A stretch of 64,000 bases of DNA from JAAFHZ01 sp964247085 (GCA_964247085.1 CAXTSX010000003.1:62001-126000), one strand, 5' to 3'. Counted from the stretch's first letter, positions 10,872-17,462 are shown. The notes: generated by a model from the sequence alone, not told the origin. Numbers and translations: made by a program.

Positions 10872-10998
10872 TTAAGGCTCTACTTTCATGGCAATAAAAG
10901 CACAGATCCAAATGCTAGACTTTCTTATCTTTCCCATTACTCACTAGGAATTCATAGTAAAACCACCGAACTTGCTGATGGTATAAATACGTAAGAAA
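10872..10998 (-). promoter_or_regulatory. Conserved 5' region, copy 1 of 3
   Basis: The block running from ttaaggctctactttcatgg through cacagatccaaatgctagac to aaatacgtaag recurs upstream of the genes starting at 21217 and 35588. Coding content is absent, so conservation points to a shared promoter or 5' leader. The exact signal (protein site or RNA structure) cannot be told from one genome. Confidence 0.55.
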
Positions 10999-11045
10999 GC
11001 ATCAAGTCACCAAAATATACTGAAAATTCAGATCACACCAATAAC

Positions 11046-11070
11046 AAAAAACTCACCTTTGTGAGTGAGC
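11046..11070 (-). terminator. Rho-independent terminator after tail remnant
   Basis: Stem actcac (11051-11056) and gtgagt (11061-11066), with six T residues following on the minus strand. It lies just downstream of a DUF11 tail remnant, matching the layout at 21504-21530. Confidence 0.75.
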
Positions 11071-11092
11071 TTTTGATTCTGAGTATAGGTAG

Positions 11093-11152
11093 TTATTCCT
11101 GCTTTGCCTTCGCTTTGAAGCGAATATAGCCATAAGAAGTGCTTACAGAACT
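11093..11152 (-). pseudogene. DUF11 C-terminal tail remnant
   Basis: Twenty codons encode the very end of a surface-protein gene (STSYGYIRFKAKAKQE then stop), with nothing of the rest of the gene. Its 5' edge abuts, in a different frame, the broken coiled-coil gene at 11151-11249, so two gene fragments have been joined. Confidence 0.7.
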
Positions 11153-11249
11153 AGTAGAGACAGTTAGGTGATGGTTGTTGCATCGTACCAATAGCTTGAA
11201 TGACTTGTGTCAGTTGATTCTCAAGTTGATCGAATCGTTCTTCTGACAT
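11151..11249 (-). pseudogene. Truncated coiled-coil protein gene
   Basis: Encodes the first 23-25 residues of the MSEERFDRLENQL family (MSEERFDQLENQLTQVIQAI) and then runs into the DUF11 tail remnant and stops. The intact relatives at 11378 and 13150 are 108 and 121 residues. Confidence 0.7.
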
Positions 11250-11377
11250 TATCCTATGTTTATTGTTAATATATTGGTTTTAAAATATGAATTTATCTTC
11301 AATCTAGGATGATATTCACTATTTTAATCTAAAAATTTACTGCTCAAACTTCTACATCGTACTTAGATCGTAAATCC

Positions 11378-11704
11378 CTAATCTTCTTTATCCTTTCGCT
11401 CTAGGCGAATGACTCGTCTTTTCAGCAACCGAGTTTGTCTGGCAGTATCAGACAATTCATAATTGATATCGTCATTGTAGGACATCAAGGATTGAAAGCC
11501 TTCGCGGATAATTATCTGTTGGCTACCTTCAACACTGTCGATCCGATGCCGGAGGGCTGTTACATCTTCTCTCAGCGCGTCGATGTTTTGATTCATGGCA
11601 CCCATGTTTTGCTGCATGGTACCCATGTTTTGTTGCATGGTGCCAACAGCTTGGAGCAGTTGAGCAAGCTGATTTTCCAGTCGATCGAACCTTTCTTCTG
11701 ACAT
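11378..11704 (-). CDS. Small coiled-coil protein, unknown function (108 aa)
   Basis: The protein starts MSEERFDRLENQLAQLLQAV and is almost entirely predictable as a coiled coil. It contains a short degenerate repeat of the type MGTMQQN repeated three times, then RHRIDSVEG and a basic tail RLLKRRVIRLERK. There is no signal peptide or membrane segment. A paralogue lies at 13150-13515 and two broken copies lie nearby, so the gene has been duplicated with this array. Its role is not recognised; oligomerisation is the only inference. It resembles small cyanobacterial proteins of similar length found near toxin-antitoxin genes, but that does not assign a function. Confidence 0.7.
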   Translation of the reverse strand: MSEERFDRLENQLAQLLQAVGTMQQNMGTMQQNMGAMNQNIDALREDVTALRHRIDSVEGSQQIIIREGFQSLMSYNDDINYELSDTARQTRLLKRRVIRLERKDKED

Positions 11705-11813
11705 AATGGCAGGTGAATAAATTGTTTTGGTTTTAAAGAGAGCCGGCTAGTTACCGCTAGCTTGCTATCTGTATTTTAGCTCGAAAAGCTTCTGAATCAA
11801 TTCATGCTAAAAA

Positions 11814-11913
11814 CCCCGACTTCTCTCTAGTCTTCTTTATCCTTTCGCTCTAGGCGGGTGAATAAATTGTTTTTGGTTTGGAAGATAGCCAGCTAGTTAC
11901 ACCTAGCTGGCTA
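11814..11913. repeat. Fused array repeat with half hairpin and leader inverted repeat
   Basis: The left arm of the array hairpin (ccccgacttctct) is joined to the 3' end of a coiled-coil gene, and that in turn to the upstream leader of another coiled-coil gene. The leader carries a perfect inverted repeat (tagccagcta at 11886-11895, tagctggcta at 11904-11913). The same leader element is present, intact, at 13549-13580. Confidence 0.6.
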
Positions 11914-11960
11914 CTTCTATTTTAGCTCGAAAAGTTTTTGGCTCACATTCAATCTATTTC

Positions 11961-12171
11961 CTATTTAACGGTTGTTTTGATCCGAATGTAACTGTCCTTT
12001 CTCAGTATCAGTGGCATTAGTCAGCAGCTCAACTGGACCGAGGCTACCTGGAAAGAGGCGGATATCCAATGGTGCTGTTGTTGCAGGTGTGGTTGGGGTA
12101 TGATGCCCAATTTTCACGATCTGTTTTGAAATCAGATTGGCTCTAAGGTATGATAATAATGTCATACTCAC
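11961..12171 (-). pseudogene. Internally deleted DUF11 C-terminal remnant
   Basis: One frame reads GPVELLTNATDTEKGQ, matching the NPVKYLTNSSVDTDNGQ region of the intact gene at 17463. It then joins, out of frame, the terminal YIRIKTTVK and stop at 11961-11963. Between these the intact gene has about 50 more residues, so this is a deletion product rather than a functional gene. Confidence 0.65.
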
Positions 12172-12182
12172 GAATAAAGATT

Positions 12183-12410
12183 ATGAAACAAAAAATTGCA
12201 ATTACACTCGATCAACAGTTGCTATTTTTTATCGATCGACAAGCCCAAGGCAATCGTAGTGACTATTTGAATTCTTTGATTGTTAAAGAACGCGAAAAAA
12301 TCTTAGCAGCAGAAATTATTGCTGCGCTTCAAGCAGACTGCCAAGATCCAGAATATCAAGTTGAAATTGCCGAATGGGATCGATTAGCTGGGGATGGAAT
12401 CGATGCCTAA
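12183..12410 (+). CDS. Antitoxin of MazEF/PemIK-like pair
   Basis: A 75-residue protein starting MKQKIAITLDQQL, a ribbon-helix-helix-like N-terminus (IAITLDQQLLFFIDRQA, then NRSDYLNSLI), with an acidic C-terminus expected to bind and neutralise the toxin. The ATG at 12183 is preferred over upstream in-frame ATGs because the DNA-binding strand begins there. It overlaps the downstream toxin gene, typical for translational coupling in type II modules. The pair is the only toxin-antitoxin unit between 11 and 17.4 kb on the plus strand. Confidence 0.8.
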   Translation: MKQKIAITLDQQLLFFIDRQAQGNRSDYLNSLIVKEREKILAAEIIAALQADCQDPEYQVEIAEWDRLAGDGIDA

Positions 12411-12765
12411 TGGAACCTTGACTTATCAACGCGGTGAAATCCGGTGGGTGAAACTAGATCCAACGATTGGGGTGGAGATTCAGAAGACTCGATCGTGCTT
12501 GATTCTGCAAAATGATACGATGAATCAGTACGGTCAACTCACAATCGCCACCCCTTTTCGTCCAGGTATTAAGCAAGCACCATACGTCGTGAATGTTGTG
12601 GCAAGCAGTAGAAATGGTTTAGATAAAGATCGATTTCTGGATGTTGCTCAAATTCGATCGATTGATGGGCAAAGAGTTTTAGGATTAGTCGGAATTTTGG
12701 AAGATAATTATTGGCAGCAAATTCAGGACGCACTCTCGATCGTTTGTGGTTTTGGGTTAGTATAG
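12403..12765 (+). CDS. PemK/MazF-family endoribonuclease toxin
   Basis: A 120-residue protein with the MazF/PemK arrangement: RGEIRWVKLDPTIGVEIQKT near the N-terminus (the conserved R-G-[ED]-[IV] and G-x-E-x-x-K-T-R signature), then ATPF and FLDVAQIRSID in the second half. Members cleave mRNA at short sites and inhibit translation. The ATG at 12403 overlaps the antitoxin stop by 8 bp; an ATG at 12394 would add three residues. The family assignment is firm; activity here is unproven. Confidence 0.85.
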   Translation: MPNGTLTYQRGEIRWVKLDPTIGVEIQKTRSCLILQNDTMNQYGQLTIATPFRPGIKQAPYVVNVVASSRNGLDKDRFLDVAQIRSIDGQRVLGLVGILEDNYWQQIQDALSIVCGFGLV

Positions 12766-12864
12766 CGTCTCCTCTGGAGAATTGAATATTGTCAAAAAAT
12801 CATCTTCCATCGTTATAATCTGCGAAATCAACTCATCTGGGATTTCTAGAGTGATAGTTGCCAT
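12757..12864 (-). pseudogene. Chimeric antitoxin remnant
   Basis: Thirty-five codons begin MATITLEIPDELISQI, identical to the start of the gene at 14587, and continue TMEDDFLTIFN, matching ETMEDDFLTVF of the antitoxin at 17105. The reading frame then ends within the 3' end of the plus-strand toxin gene. It appears to be a join of two different antitoxin genes. Confidence 0.65.
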
Positions 12865-12941
12865 GATGAAATGGGAAAAGATTTATATATCATAACAAAA
12901 TCCCACTCTCCTTCACCAGGATCTAAAAAGATCTCAAATGC

Positions 12942-12980
12942 ATAAAAAACAAAGGCTTCTTTAGAGAAGTCGGGTTTTTG
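12942..12980. repeat. Array hairpin, degraded copy
   Basis: Right arm agaagtcgggttttt is intact, the left arm is altered (aaaggcttct). Together with the preceding 60 bases (from tcataacaaaa) it is a near copy of 14611-14702. Confidence 0.6.
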
Positions 12981-13000
12981 GTTCACGTTAAATCCAGTGC

Positions 13001-13131
13001 CTATTTCACGGTTGTTTTGATCCGAATGTAGCCGTAGGAGGTGGTCGGAATTCCGGTACCGGTAGAACCAAATAGCGGATTAGCAGGAATCTCAGGATCG
13101 GCAACATCGATGACTTTGCCCTTACAGGATT
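13001..13131 (-). pseudogene. DUF11 C-terminal tail remnant
   Basis: Encodes VIDVADPEIPANPLFGSTG, then IPTTSYGYIRIKTTVK and stop, aligning with the last 37 residues of the gene ending at 17463. It starts about 20 bases after the array hairpin and ends just before the stop codon of the coiled-coil gene at 13150. Confidence 0.75.
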
Positions 13132-13149
13132 TGGGTTAACGATCGTATT

Positions 13150-13515
13150 TTAATCGTCCAGATCTTGGCGTTCTAATCGAGTGACACGACGACTCAATCG
13201 ACGGGTTTTACGTTCGTTATTTTGGAGATCGTAATTCAGATCGTCTACAAAACTTTGATGCGCTGTAAATGTACCGCGAATGACAACCGCTACTGCGCCT
13301 TCGACACTATCGATTCGATGACGTAGGCTGATAATATCTTCACGAGCAGCATTGACATTTTGCTCAAGGCTGACAATCTTCTGTTCGATGCCAATAACTT
13401 TCTGCTCTACAGCAGCTAAATCTTGCTTGGTTGCCATCTGCTGCTGCATAGTAGCAATAGACTGAATGACCTGTGTGAGTTGATTTTCTAGTCTGTCGAA
13501 CCGTTCGTCTGACAT
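13150..13515 (-). CDS. Small coiled-coil protein, unknown function (121 aa)
   Basis: Paralogue of the 11378 gene: it starts MSDERFDRLENQLTQVIQSI, carries a longer coiled-coil centre (KQDLAAVEQKVIGIEQKIVS), then LRHRIDSVEG and a basic end RRLSRRVTRLERQ. No membrane segment or known domain is seen. Length differs from the paralogue through the central heptad-like region, so expansion or contraction of that region explains the variation. Function unknown; the gene sits as the only cargo between two array repeats. Confidence 0.7.
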   Translation of the reverse strand: MSDERFDRLENQLTQVIQSIATMQQQMATKQDLAAVEQKVIGIEQKIVSLEQNVNAAREDIISLRHRIDSVEGAVAVVIRGTFTAHQSFVDDLNYDLQNNERKTRRLSRRVTRLERQDLDD

Positions 13516-13548
13516 AATGGTAGGTAAGTAGACTATTTTGGTTTGGAA

Positions 13549-13580
13549 GATAGCCAGCTAGTGACACCTATCTGGCTATC
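13549..13580. repeat. Inverted repeat in coiled-coil gene leader
   Basis: Perfect 9-bp arms gatagccag (13549-13557) and ctggctatc (13572-13580), 34 bases upstream of the ATG at 13515. Copies lie at 11886-11913 and, imperfectly, upstream of 11704. It could be an operator or a transcript structure. Confidence 0.6.
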
Positions 13581-13618
13581 TCTATTTTAGCTCGAAAAGC
13601 TTCTGAATCAATTGACGC

Positions 13619-13655
13619 AAAAAAACCCGACTTCTCTAAAGAAGTCGGGTTTTTT
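13619..13655. terminator. Array hairpin, bidirectional terminator
   Basis: Stem cccgacttc (13626-13634) and gaagtcggg (13641-13649) between an A7 run and a T6 run, so it could terminate from either side. It is one of six related copies between 12.9 and 17.45 kb. Confidence 0.8.
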
Positions 13656-13675
13656 GCTCACATTAAATCTAGTTT

Positions 13676-13830
13676 CTATTTAACGGTTGTTTTGATCCGA
13701 ATGTAGCCGTAGGATGTGGTGGGAATTTCGGCACCAGTGGAACCAAATAGCGGATTAGCGGGAATCGCAGGATCGGCGATATCGACGACAACTACGTCAG
13801 TAGATAAGTTATTACTTGCTAGGTGGATGC
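13676..13830 (-). pseudogene. DUF11 C-terminal tail remnant
   Basis: In one frame it encodes NNLSTDVVVVDIADPAIPAN followed by SYGYIRIKTTVK and stop, about 48 residues alignable with the end of the 17463 gene. Its upstream edge overlaps the last codons of the HNH gene, which terminates inside it in another frame. Confidence 0.8.
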
Positions 13831-14231
13831 CAACCTGCCTGAACCCAATTAAATCGAACTCGAACCGCCAGAGAATTATTGAGCTTCAATGCAACTATTG
13901 TTGCTCGTCCTTCGGGCGACAATCCTAAAATTTTTGTGCCGTTATCAACCCACTCAAAATGATCCTGCCAGATCTGAGATCGAGGATGAAATAGCGGAAC
14001 GATTGATTTTGTTTCAGGATCGATCGCTTCTGTTTGCTTCCATTTGGATTGATTGCATAACTCACAGGCTAGACAAAGATTGTCGATCTCATCCGTTCCA
14101 CCTTTGACAATCGGCTGAATATGATCGATTTGCAGCCGCCCCATAATGTAATCTTGATGACTCAAGCAATACTCACAGCGATTTCCAGATCGATCTCGCA
14201 CCTGTTGGCGCAAAGTCTCTGATAAACTCAT
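13812..14231 (-). CDS. HNH endonuclease (139 aa)
   Basis: Contains a Cys4-type HNH core: CEYC at 19-22, IDHIQPIVKGGTDEIDN with the catalytic D36-H37, and CLACELCNQSKW with C56, C59 and N60. HNH proteins of this size are metal-dependent DNA nucleases, found as stand-alone genes or in defence and addiction modules. The start overlaps the stop of the upstream small gene by 4 bp (ATGA), so the two are translationally coupled. The last residues (PPSK) are read from the DUF11 tail remnant in another frame, so the natural C-terminus was probably altered by the join. Confidence 0.85.
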   Translation of the reverse strand: MSLSETLRQQVRDRSGNRCEYCLSHQDYIMGRLQIDHIQPIVKGGTDEIDNLCLACELCNQSKWKQTEAIDPETKSIVPLFHPRSQIWQDHFEWVDNGTKILGLSPEGRATIVALKLNNSLAVRVRFNWVQAGWHPPSK

Positions 14232-14587
14232 GATTCAGTCATTAATTGTTGGAGTGGAAATCCGCGTTTGGTTGATTCGGCAATCGCCTCGGATTTTCGC
14301 AGTTGACCCAATTGATAAACCTGAAGCAATGCTAATAGTTCATAGCGTTCTACTTCAGTAAGATCTGCTGTTTTTCCTTTTGATTGCAGATCACCTAAGC
14401 GATCGTTCTGATCTGGACTCAGTTTTAGTCTAGCAAGATCTCGCACCTCATCATCAGACAGACTACTTACAGGCGGGTAGAGATGAGAATCTGGTAAATT
14501 TACCATCAGCCATTCTGGAAATCGATCGCCCAACTGCATAATCTGCGAGATCAATTCATCTGGAATTTCTAGCGTGATAGTTGCCAT
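14228..14587 (-). CDS. Small protein coupled to HNH nuclease, antitoxin-like
   Basis: A 119-residue protein starting MATITLEIPDELISQIMQLG, a beta-strand/helix N-terminus like those of small cyanobacterial antitoxin-type proteins, then ELLALLQVYQLGQLRKSEA, an Arg/Lys-rich helix. The ATG at 14587 is chosen because a truncated paralogue at 12864 starts at the same residue; upstream ATG 14629 would add residues without conservation. It overlaps the HNH gene by four bases. A regulatory or antitoxin role towards the HNH protein is an inference from the coupling and from recurrence of the same N-terminus nearby. Confidence 0.7.
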   Translation of the reverse strand: MATITLEIPDELISQIMQLGDRFPEWLMVNLPDSHLYPPVSSLSDDEVRDLARLKLSPDQNDRLGDLQSKGKTADLTEVERYELLALLQVYQLGQLRKSEAIAESTKRGFPLQQLMTES

Positions 14588-14665
14588 GCTGAAATGGGAA
14601 AAGATTGATATATCATAACAAAATTCCACTCTCCTTCACCAGGATCTAAAAAGATCTCAAATGCA

Positions 14666-14702
14666 TAAAAAACCCGACTTCTCTAGAGAAGTCGGGTTTT
14701 TG
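14666..14702. terminator. Array hairpin, bidirectional terminator
   Basis: A perfect 24-bp palindrome (arm cccgacttctct, 14673-14684) flanked by an A run and a T run. The preceding 55 bases are repeated at 12890-12941. Confidence 0.8.
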
Positions 14703-14722
14703 GCTCACATCAAATCTAGTTC

Positions 14723-14797
14723 CTATTTCACGGTTGTTTTGATCCGAATGTAGCCGTAGGAGGTGGTGGGAATTCCGGCACCGGTAGAACCACTGAG
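14723..14797 (-). pseudogene. DUF11 C-terminal tail remnant
   Basis: Encodes GSTGAGIPTTSYGYIRIKTT and the final VK and stop. The PIN toxin gene reads through the same bases in another frame, so its end is formed by this remnant. Confidence 0.75.
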
Positions 14798-15207
14798 GAA
14801 CGAACGCGATCTGTTGTCCAGGTTGCGACACCACAGCCAAAAAAGTCATTGTCTTCCGTCCAAATCGGGCAATCCAACAGCAGAGCAACCGCCACAATCG
14901 GCCAATCATTGACATCACGGGCAGCAATCCGCTGCTTCGCTTCAACTTCAGATCCAGAATAGATATCAGCATCAACAATCTCAATTAGATGAATTAGACC
15001 CGCCAACACAGCTAGAGCATCATCAGGCGGTAGATTGCGCTTTTGGAATAGAATTGGCAGATATTTGACAGCATCATCAACACAGAGATCCGGTGTAAAA
15101 AACTGTGTAGTGGATGAAAATTCCTGAATCAGATCTCGGACTTTGTTACCCAGTACAGCACGCACCAGAATATTGGCATCAAGCACAATTTTTTTGGGAG
15201 TAGACAT
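14728..15207 (-). CDS. PIN-domain ribonuclease toxin (VapC-like)
   Basis: A PIN-domain protein of 159 residues. The N-terminal strand IVLDANILVRA supplies the first acidic residue (D10); ARDVNDWPIVAVALLLDCPI and WTEDNDFFG carry the remaining acidic positions of the metal site. PIN toxins cleave tRNA or other RNA. The C-terminal stretch VVLPVPEFPPPPTATFG is not PIN sequence: it is the DUF11 tail remnant read in another frame, added by a join downstream of the domain. The gene follows its antitoxin gene with an 8-base gap. Family firm, activity unproven. Confidence 0.85.
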   Translation of the reverse strand: MSTPKKIVLDANILVRAVLGNKVRDLIQEFSSTTQFFTPDLCVDDAVKYLPILFQKRNLPPDDALAVLAGLIHLIEIVDADIYSGSEVEAKQRIAARDVNDWPIVAVALLLDCPIWTEDNDFFGCGVATWTTDRVRSSVVLPVPEFPPPPTATFGSKQP

Positions 15208-15215
15208 GATCGATT

Positions 15216-15470
15216 CTAGAGTTGCGACGATCGCAGTTGACGAAATTCGGCCAGCAACGTATCTTCATCAATCCCATGTTCTAGCAATAGGGCATCCAAG
15301 GCTGCTGCGGCATGTTTAAGGGATTCCTGTTCTGATTGGGCAGGCTGTAGCTGGGTCGGAAAAAAGTAGCCAACGGTTTGCCCATGCCGCAGGATCGCCA
15401 CAGGAGCAGAAGAACTGAGGTATTTGGCTAAGTTATCTCTAAAATCTCTCATCCCAATTTTTTGCAGCAT
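15216..15470 (-). CDS. Phd/YefM-like antitoxin
   Basis: An 84-residue protein: IGMRDFRDNLAKYLSSSAPV followed by ILRHGQTVGYFFP matches the Phd/YefM pattern in which an N-terminal DNA-binding fold reads RDFR..L..YL and then a strand with GxxVGxF. The C-terminal half is the expected acidic toxin-binding helix (EHGIDEDTLLAEF). It is directly upstream of the PIN gene. An ATG at 15452 (MRDFR) is an alternative start. It probably represses its own operon together with the toxin. Confidence 0.8.
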   Translation of the reverse strand: MLQKIGMRDFRDNLAKYLSSSAPVAILRHGQTVGYFFPTQLQPAQSEQESLKHAAAALDALLLEHGIDEDTLLAEFRQLRSSQL

Positions 15471-15544
15471 ATTTACCGAAAATTGTGTACCGTCGTGTAC
15501 ATAATTTTAGCAGATCTAGAATAAAGATTTCCCACGCTACACGC

Positions 15545-15580
15545 AAAAAAACCCGACTTCTCCAAAGAAGTCGGGTTTTT
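15545..15580. terminator. Array hairpin, bidirectional terminator
   Basis: Stem cccgacttc (15552-15560) and gaagtcggg (15567-15575), with A and T runs on either side, 21 bases before the next tail remnant. Confidence 0.8.
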
Positions 15581-15601
15581 GGCTCAGATCAAATTTATCG
15601 C

Positions 15602-15715
15602 CTATTTCACGGTTGTTTTGATCCGAATGTAGCCGTAGGAGGTGGTGGGAATACCAGCACCAGTAGAAGCACTGAGGGTAATGCTATTGGCTGGCTGATT
15701 GACGGACAAATCTTT
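15602..15715 (-). pseudogene. DUF11 C-terminal tail remnant
   Basis: Encodes DLSVNQPANSITLSASTGAG, then SYGYIRIKTTVK and stop. The upstream part differs from the other remnants, so it derives from a different DUF11 copy or has diverged further. Confidence 0.7.
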
Positions 15716-15784
15716 TAGGGTAGGTTGGGTTGAAGAATGAAACTAGGGCATTTCTAAGGTGTTTGAGTGTTTGCCCTAGTTTCG

Positions 15785-16156
15785 CTATCGCTCTACCCAA
15801 CCTACGGCTAACTTCCCGCCTTGCTGAACTAATTTAGCCATCCAAGCCTTGGAGCCAAACAAACCAGCAACCAATTGCGGTACTCCCAGATCTGCATCCA
15901 AACTTTCCCAATGCAATGCAGATCCCGTTGGCATCATTTCGACTGCGGCTAACTGCTCAGGAGTGCCATTTTCTAACCCTTGTAATAGTTGATAGGGAAA
16001 TCCCATGACTACCCCATTAGTTAGCTCGATAAACACCCGCTCGCTGTCGGGTTGATACCAGGCAGATACGGCTCTTGGCTCAGTTGCGGCGAGAGCTTCA
16101 CCCACAGCTCTAGCTCGATCTATTTGTGATTGCAATTTGGGACTAATATCACTCAT
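15785..16156 (-). CDS. DUF2442 protein
   Basis: A 123-residue protein: AVSAWYQPDSERVFIELTNG followed by hydrophobic FPYQLLQGL matches DUF2442, where a small alpha/beta domain follows a variable N-terminus. The ATG at 16156 (MSDISPK) is chosen over the upstream 16201 because it gives the usual 8-bp overlap with the preceding DUF4160 gene. DUF4160-DUF2442 pairs occur widely as toxin-antitoxin-like two-gene units; the biochemical activity is not established. Confidence 0.8.
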   Translation of the reverse strand: MSDISPKLQSQIDRARAVGEALAATEPRAVSAWYQPDSERVFIELTNGVVMGFPYQLLQGLENGTPEQLAAVEMMPTGSALHWESLDADLGVPQLVAGLFGSKAWMAKLVQQGGKLAVGWVER

Positions 16157-16388
16157 GAATTTCTCTCCACTTTTCCAATAGCTCAATCTGATATTCGACA
16201 ACTAGATTCAAGGCTTTAGCTAGATCTTTACTGCCAATCTTACCTTCAATACTCAACAAAATAGGTTCGTCATTTCCTAATTCAATTCTTACTTCTGCGC
16301 CGCTTTTAAAAACGTGTACATGTGCGGGGATATGGTCATTAGGAAAAATTACGATTCTAAATTCGTCTTGTCTGAAAATTGTTGGCAT
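16149..16388 (-). CDS. DUF4160 protein
   Basis: A 79-residue protein with the DUF4160 core: FRIVIFPNDHIPAHVHVF, where the H-x-P-x-H-x-H element is the family signature, then AEVRIELG and a helical C-terminus ALNLVVEYQIELLEKWRE. It is encoded immediately upstream of, and overlapping, the DUF2442 gene. The conserved histidines suggest metal or substrate binding, but no activity is proven. The pair behaves as one cargo unit between two array repeats. Confidence 0.85.
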   Translation of the reverse strand: MPTIFRQDEFRIVIFPNDHIPAHVHVFKSGAEVRIELGNDEPILLSIEGKIGSKDLAKALNLVVEYQIELLEKWREIHE

Positions 16389-16466
16389 CTTTTTTGGAAA
16401 CTACCAAGTTCTAATTATAGTTAGTATATCAAAAATTTAGATGGTAATGATTGTCTCCGCGATACG

Positions 16467-16507
16467 TAAAAAAAACCGACTTCTCTAAAGAAGCCCTTGT
16501 TTTTGGC
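16467..16507. repeat. Array hairpin, degraded copy
   Basis: Left arm ccgacttctctaaagaag is present, but the right arm is changed to cccttg, so the stem is broken. The T-rich flank (ttgtttttggctc) is retained. Confidence 0.65.
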
Positions 16508-16690
16508 TCCGACAAGCGAGAGGAAAAAGGAACTCGTCCAGCAATTGCAGTTCAGGCGCATGAGGAACAGTCTCCGATGTTGCTGCTGCTGTATTCGTCA
16601 GCATAGACATTGTTGCACCACCTTTGGAGAGTCCAATCCCGCTACCACTTTGAAGACTGAAATCGAGGTTAGGGTTGATTTGGTCATGTC
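16507..16690 (-). pseudogene. Internal DUF11 C-terminal-module fragment
   Basis: One frame reads DFSLQSGSGIGLSKGGATMS followed by MLTNTAAATSET, resembling the GKGIALGEG...YLTN segment of the 17463 gene and GKGIGLAKGGGLIQYLTN of the 25668 gene. The final SYGYI tail present in the other remnants is missing here. Confidence 0.5.
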
Positions 16691-17115
16691 GTCATTTTTA
16701 GATGAAGTTCTAGAAAATCTCTGGCACTAATGATGAGGTGTTGATATTCAGGCTGAGATTTGAGAATCAATAGATCTCGATCTCCTGTAATTAAAAATTG
16801 GGCATTAGAGTCAATTAATAGGTCTAAAAACTTGTTGTCATCTGGATTGCGGCAATATGTTATTTTGGATATTGTCTCGAAAAACTGGCTTTTGTGCTTA
16901 ATGAGATTTAGTAATTCTTCTTTCCTTTCGGTAGAGAGGTACTTATCAAATTTAGGTTTGTAAATACGTTGTGCTATTTCTTGATAAGTTTCAGCACTTT
17001 GCACAATGGTAAACTCTTGGATGGCTAAGGCAAATGCTTGATAGGCAGTTCCATTCGGGCTTAACGCCGCACTAATAAAAATATTGGTATCGATGACAAT
17101 AAACTTAGGACTCAT
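16684..17115 (-). CDS. PIN-domain toxin (second PIN family)
   Basis: A 143-residue PIN protein of the COG1569 type: FIVIDTNIFISAALSPNGTA with D9, then NPDDNKFLDLLIDSNAQFLI and TGDRDLLIL supplying the acidic metal ligands. It starts 11 bases inside its upstream partner. Unlike the PIN gene at 14728, its C-terminus looks natural (LELHLKMTT). Likely RNA cleavage when unneutralised; target unknown. Confidence 0.85.
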   Translation of the reverse strand: MSPKFIVIDTNIFISAALSPNGTAYQAFALAIQEFTIVQSAETYQEIAQRIYKPKFDKYLSTERKEELLNLIKHKSQFFETISKITYCRNPDDNKFLDLLIDSNAQFLITGDRDLLILKSQPEYQHLIISARDFLELHLKMTT

Positions 17116-17311
17116 CAGCTAATAGCCCTGCTAAAATCTCTTCTGTGAGTCCTTTTGCTTGAGCTTCTTTACCAATTCGATCGAATACTGTCAAAAAATC
17201 ATCTTCCATAGTTTCAATCGTGAGGTTGATCGTAGTATCTTGATCGATATCCATTCGTTCAATAAAATTAGCAATTTCACTAACTTTTATTTGATTAATA
17301 GTTTGCTTCAC
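17105..17311 (-). CDS. Antitoxin partner of PIN toxin
   Basis: A 68-residue protein, MKQTINQIKVSEIANFIERM, with INLTIETMEDDFLTVFDRIG in the centre and an acidic C-terminus ILAGLLADES. It overlaps the PIN gene by 11 bp, as expected of an antitoxin translated ahead of its toxin. The family is not recognised beyond its context. A piece of the same coding sequence (TMEDDFLT) is present in the chimeric remnant at 12757-12864. Confidence 0.75.
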   Translation of the reverse strand: MKQTINQIKVSEIANFIERMDIDQDTTINLTIETMEDDFLTVFDRIGKEAQAKGLTEEILAGLLADES

Positions 17312-17410
17312 ACCTGTTGCCTTGTTGTTAATATTTTGGAAATTTAACGATTTTTCTAGACTAATTTCAAACCTATGCAGATATTATATCAAACCAATAG
17401 CCATACACGC

Positions 17411-17445
17411 AAAAAAACCGACTTCTTCGAGAAGTCGGGTTTTTG
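17411..17445. terminator. Array hairpin serving the 17463 gene
   Basis: Stem ccgacttc (17418-17425) and gaagtcgg (17431-17438) with A7 and T5 flanks, 18 bases beyond the stop codon of an intact DUF11 gene. This shows the native position of the hairpin-plus-tail element that is repeated through the array. Confidence 0.85.
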
Positions 17446-17462
17446 GCTCATAAATCTAGTTC

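Noticed and set aside
15485..15718. Plus-strand frame across the 15.6-kb tail remnant
   Set aside because: It runs through the hairpin and the antisense of a DUF11 tail; not a gene.
11046..17445. Array as a classical integron
   Set aside because: No integron integrase gene in the window, the repeats are derived from a coding 3' end, and their ends do not consistently match attC core sites (GTTRRRY appears only by chance in some copies).
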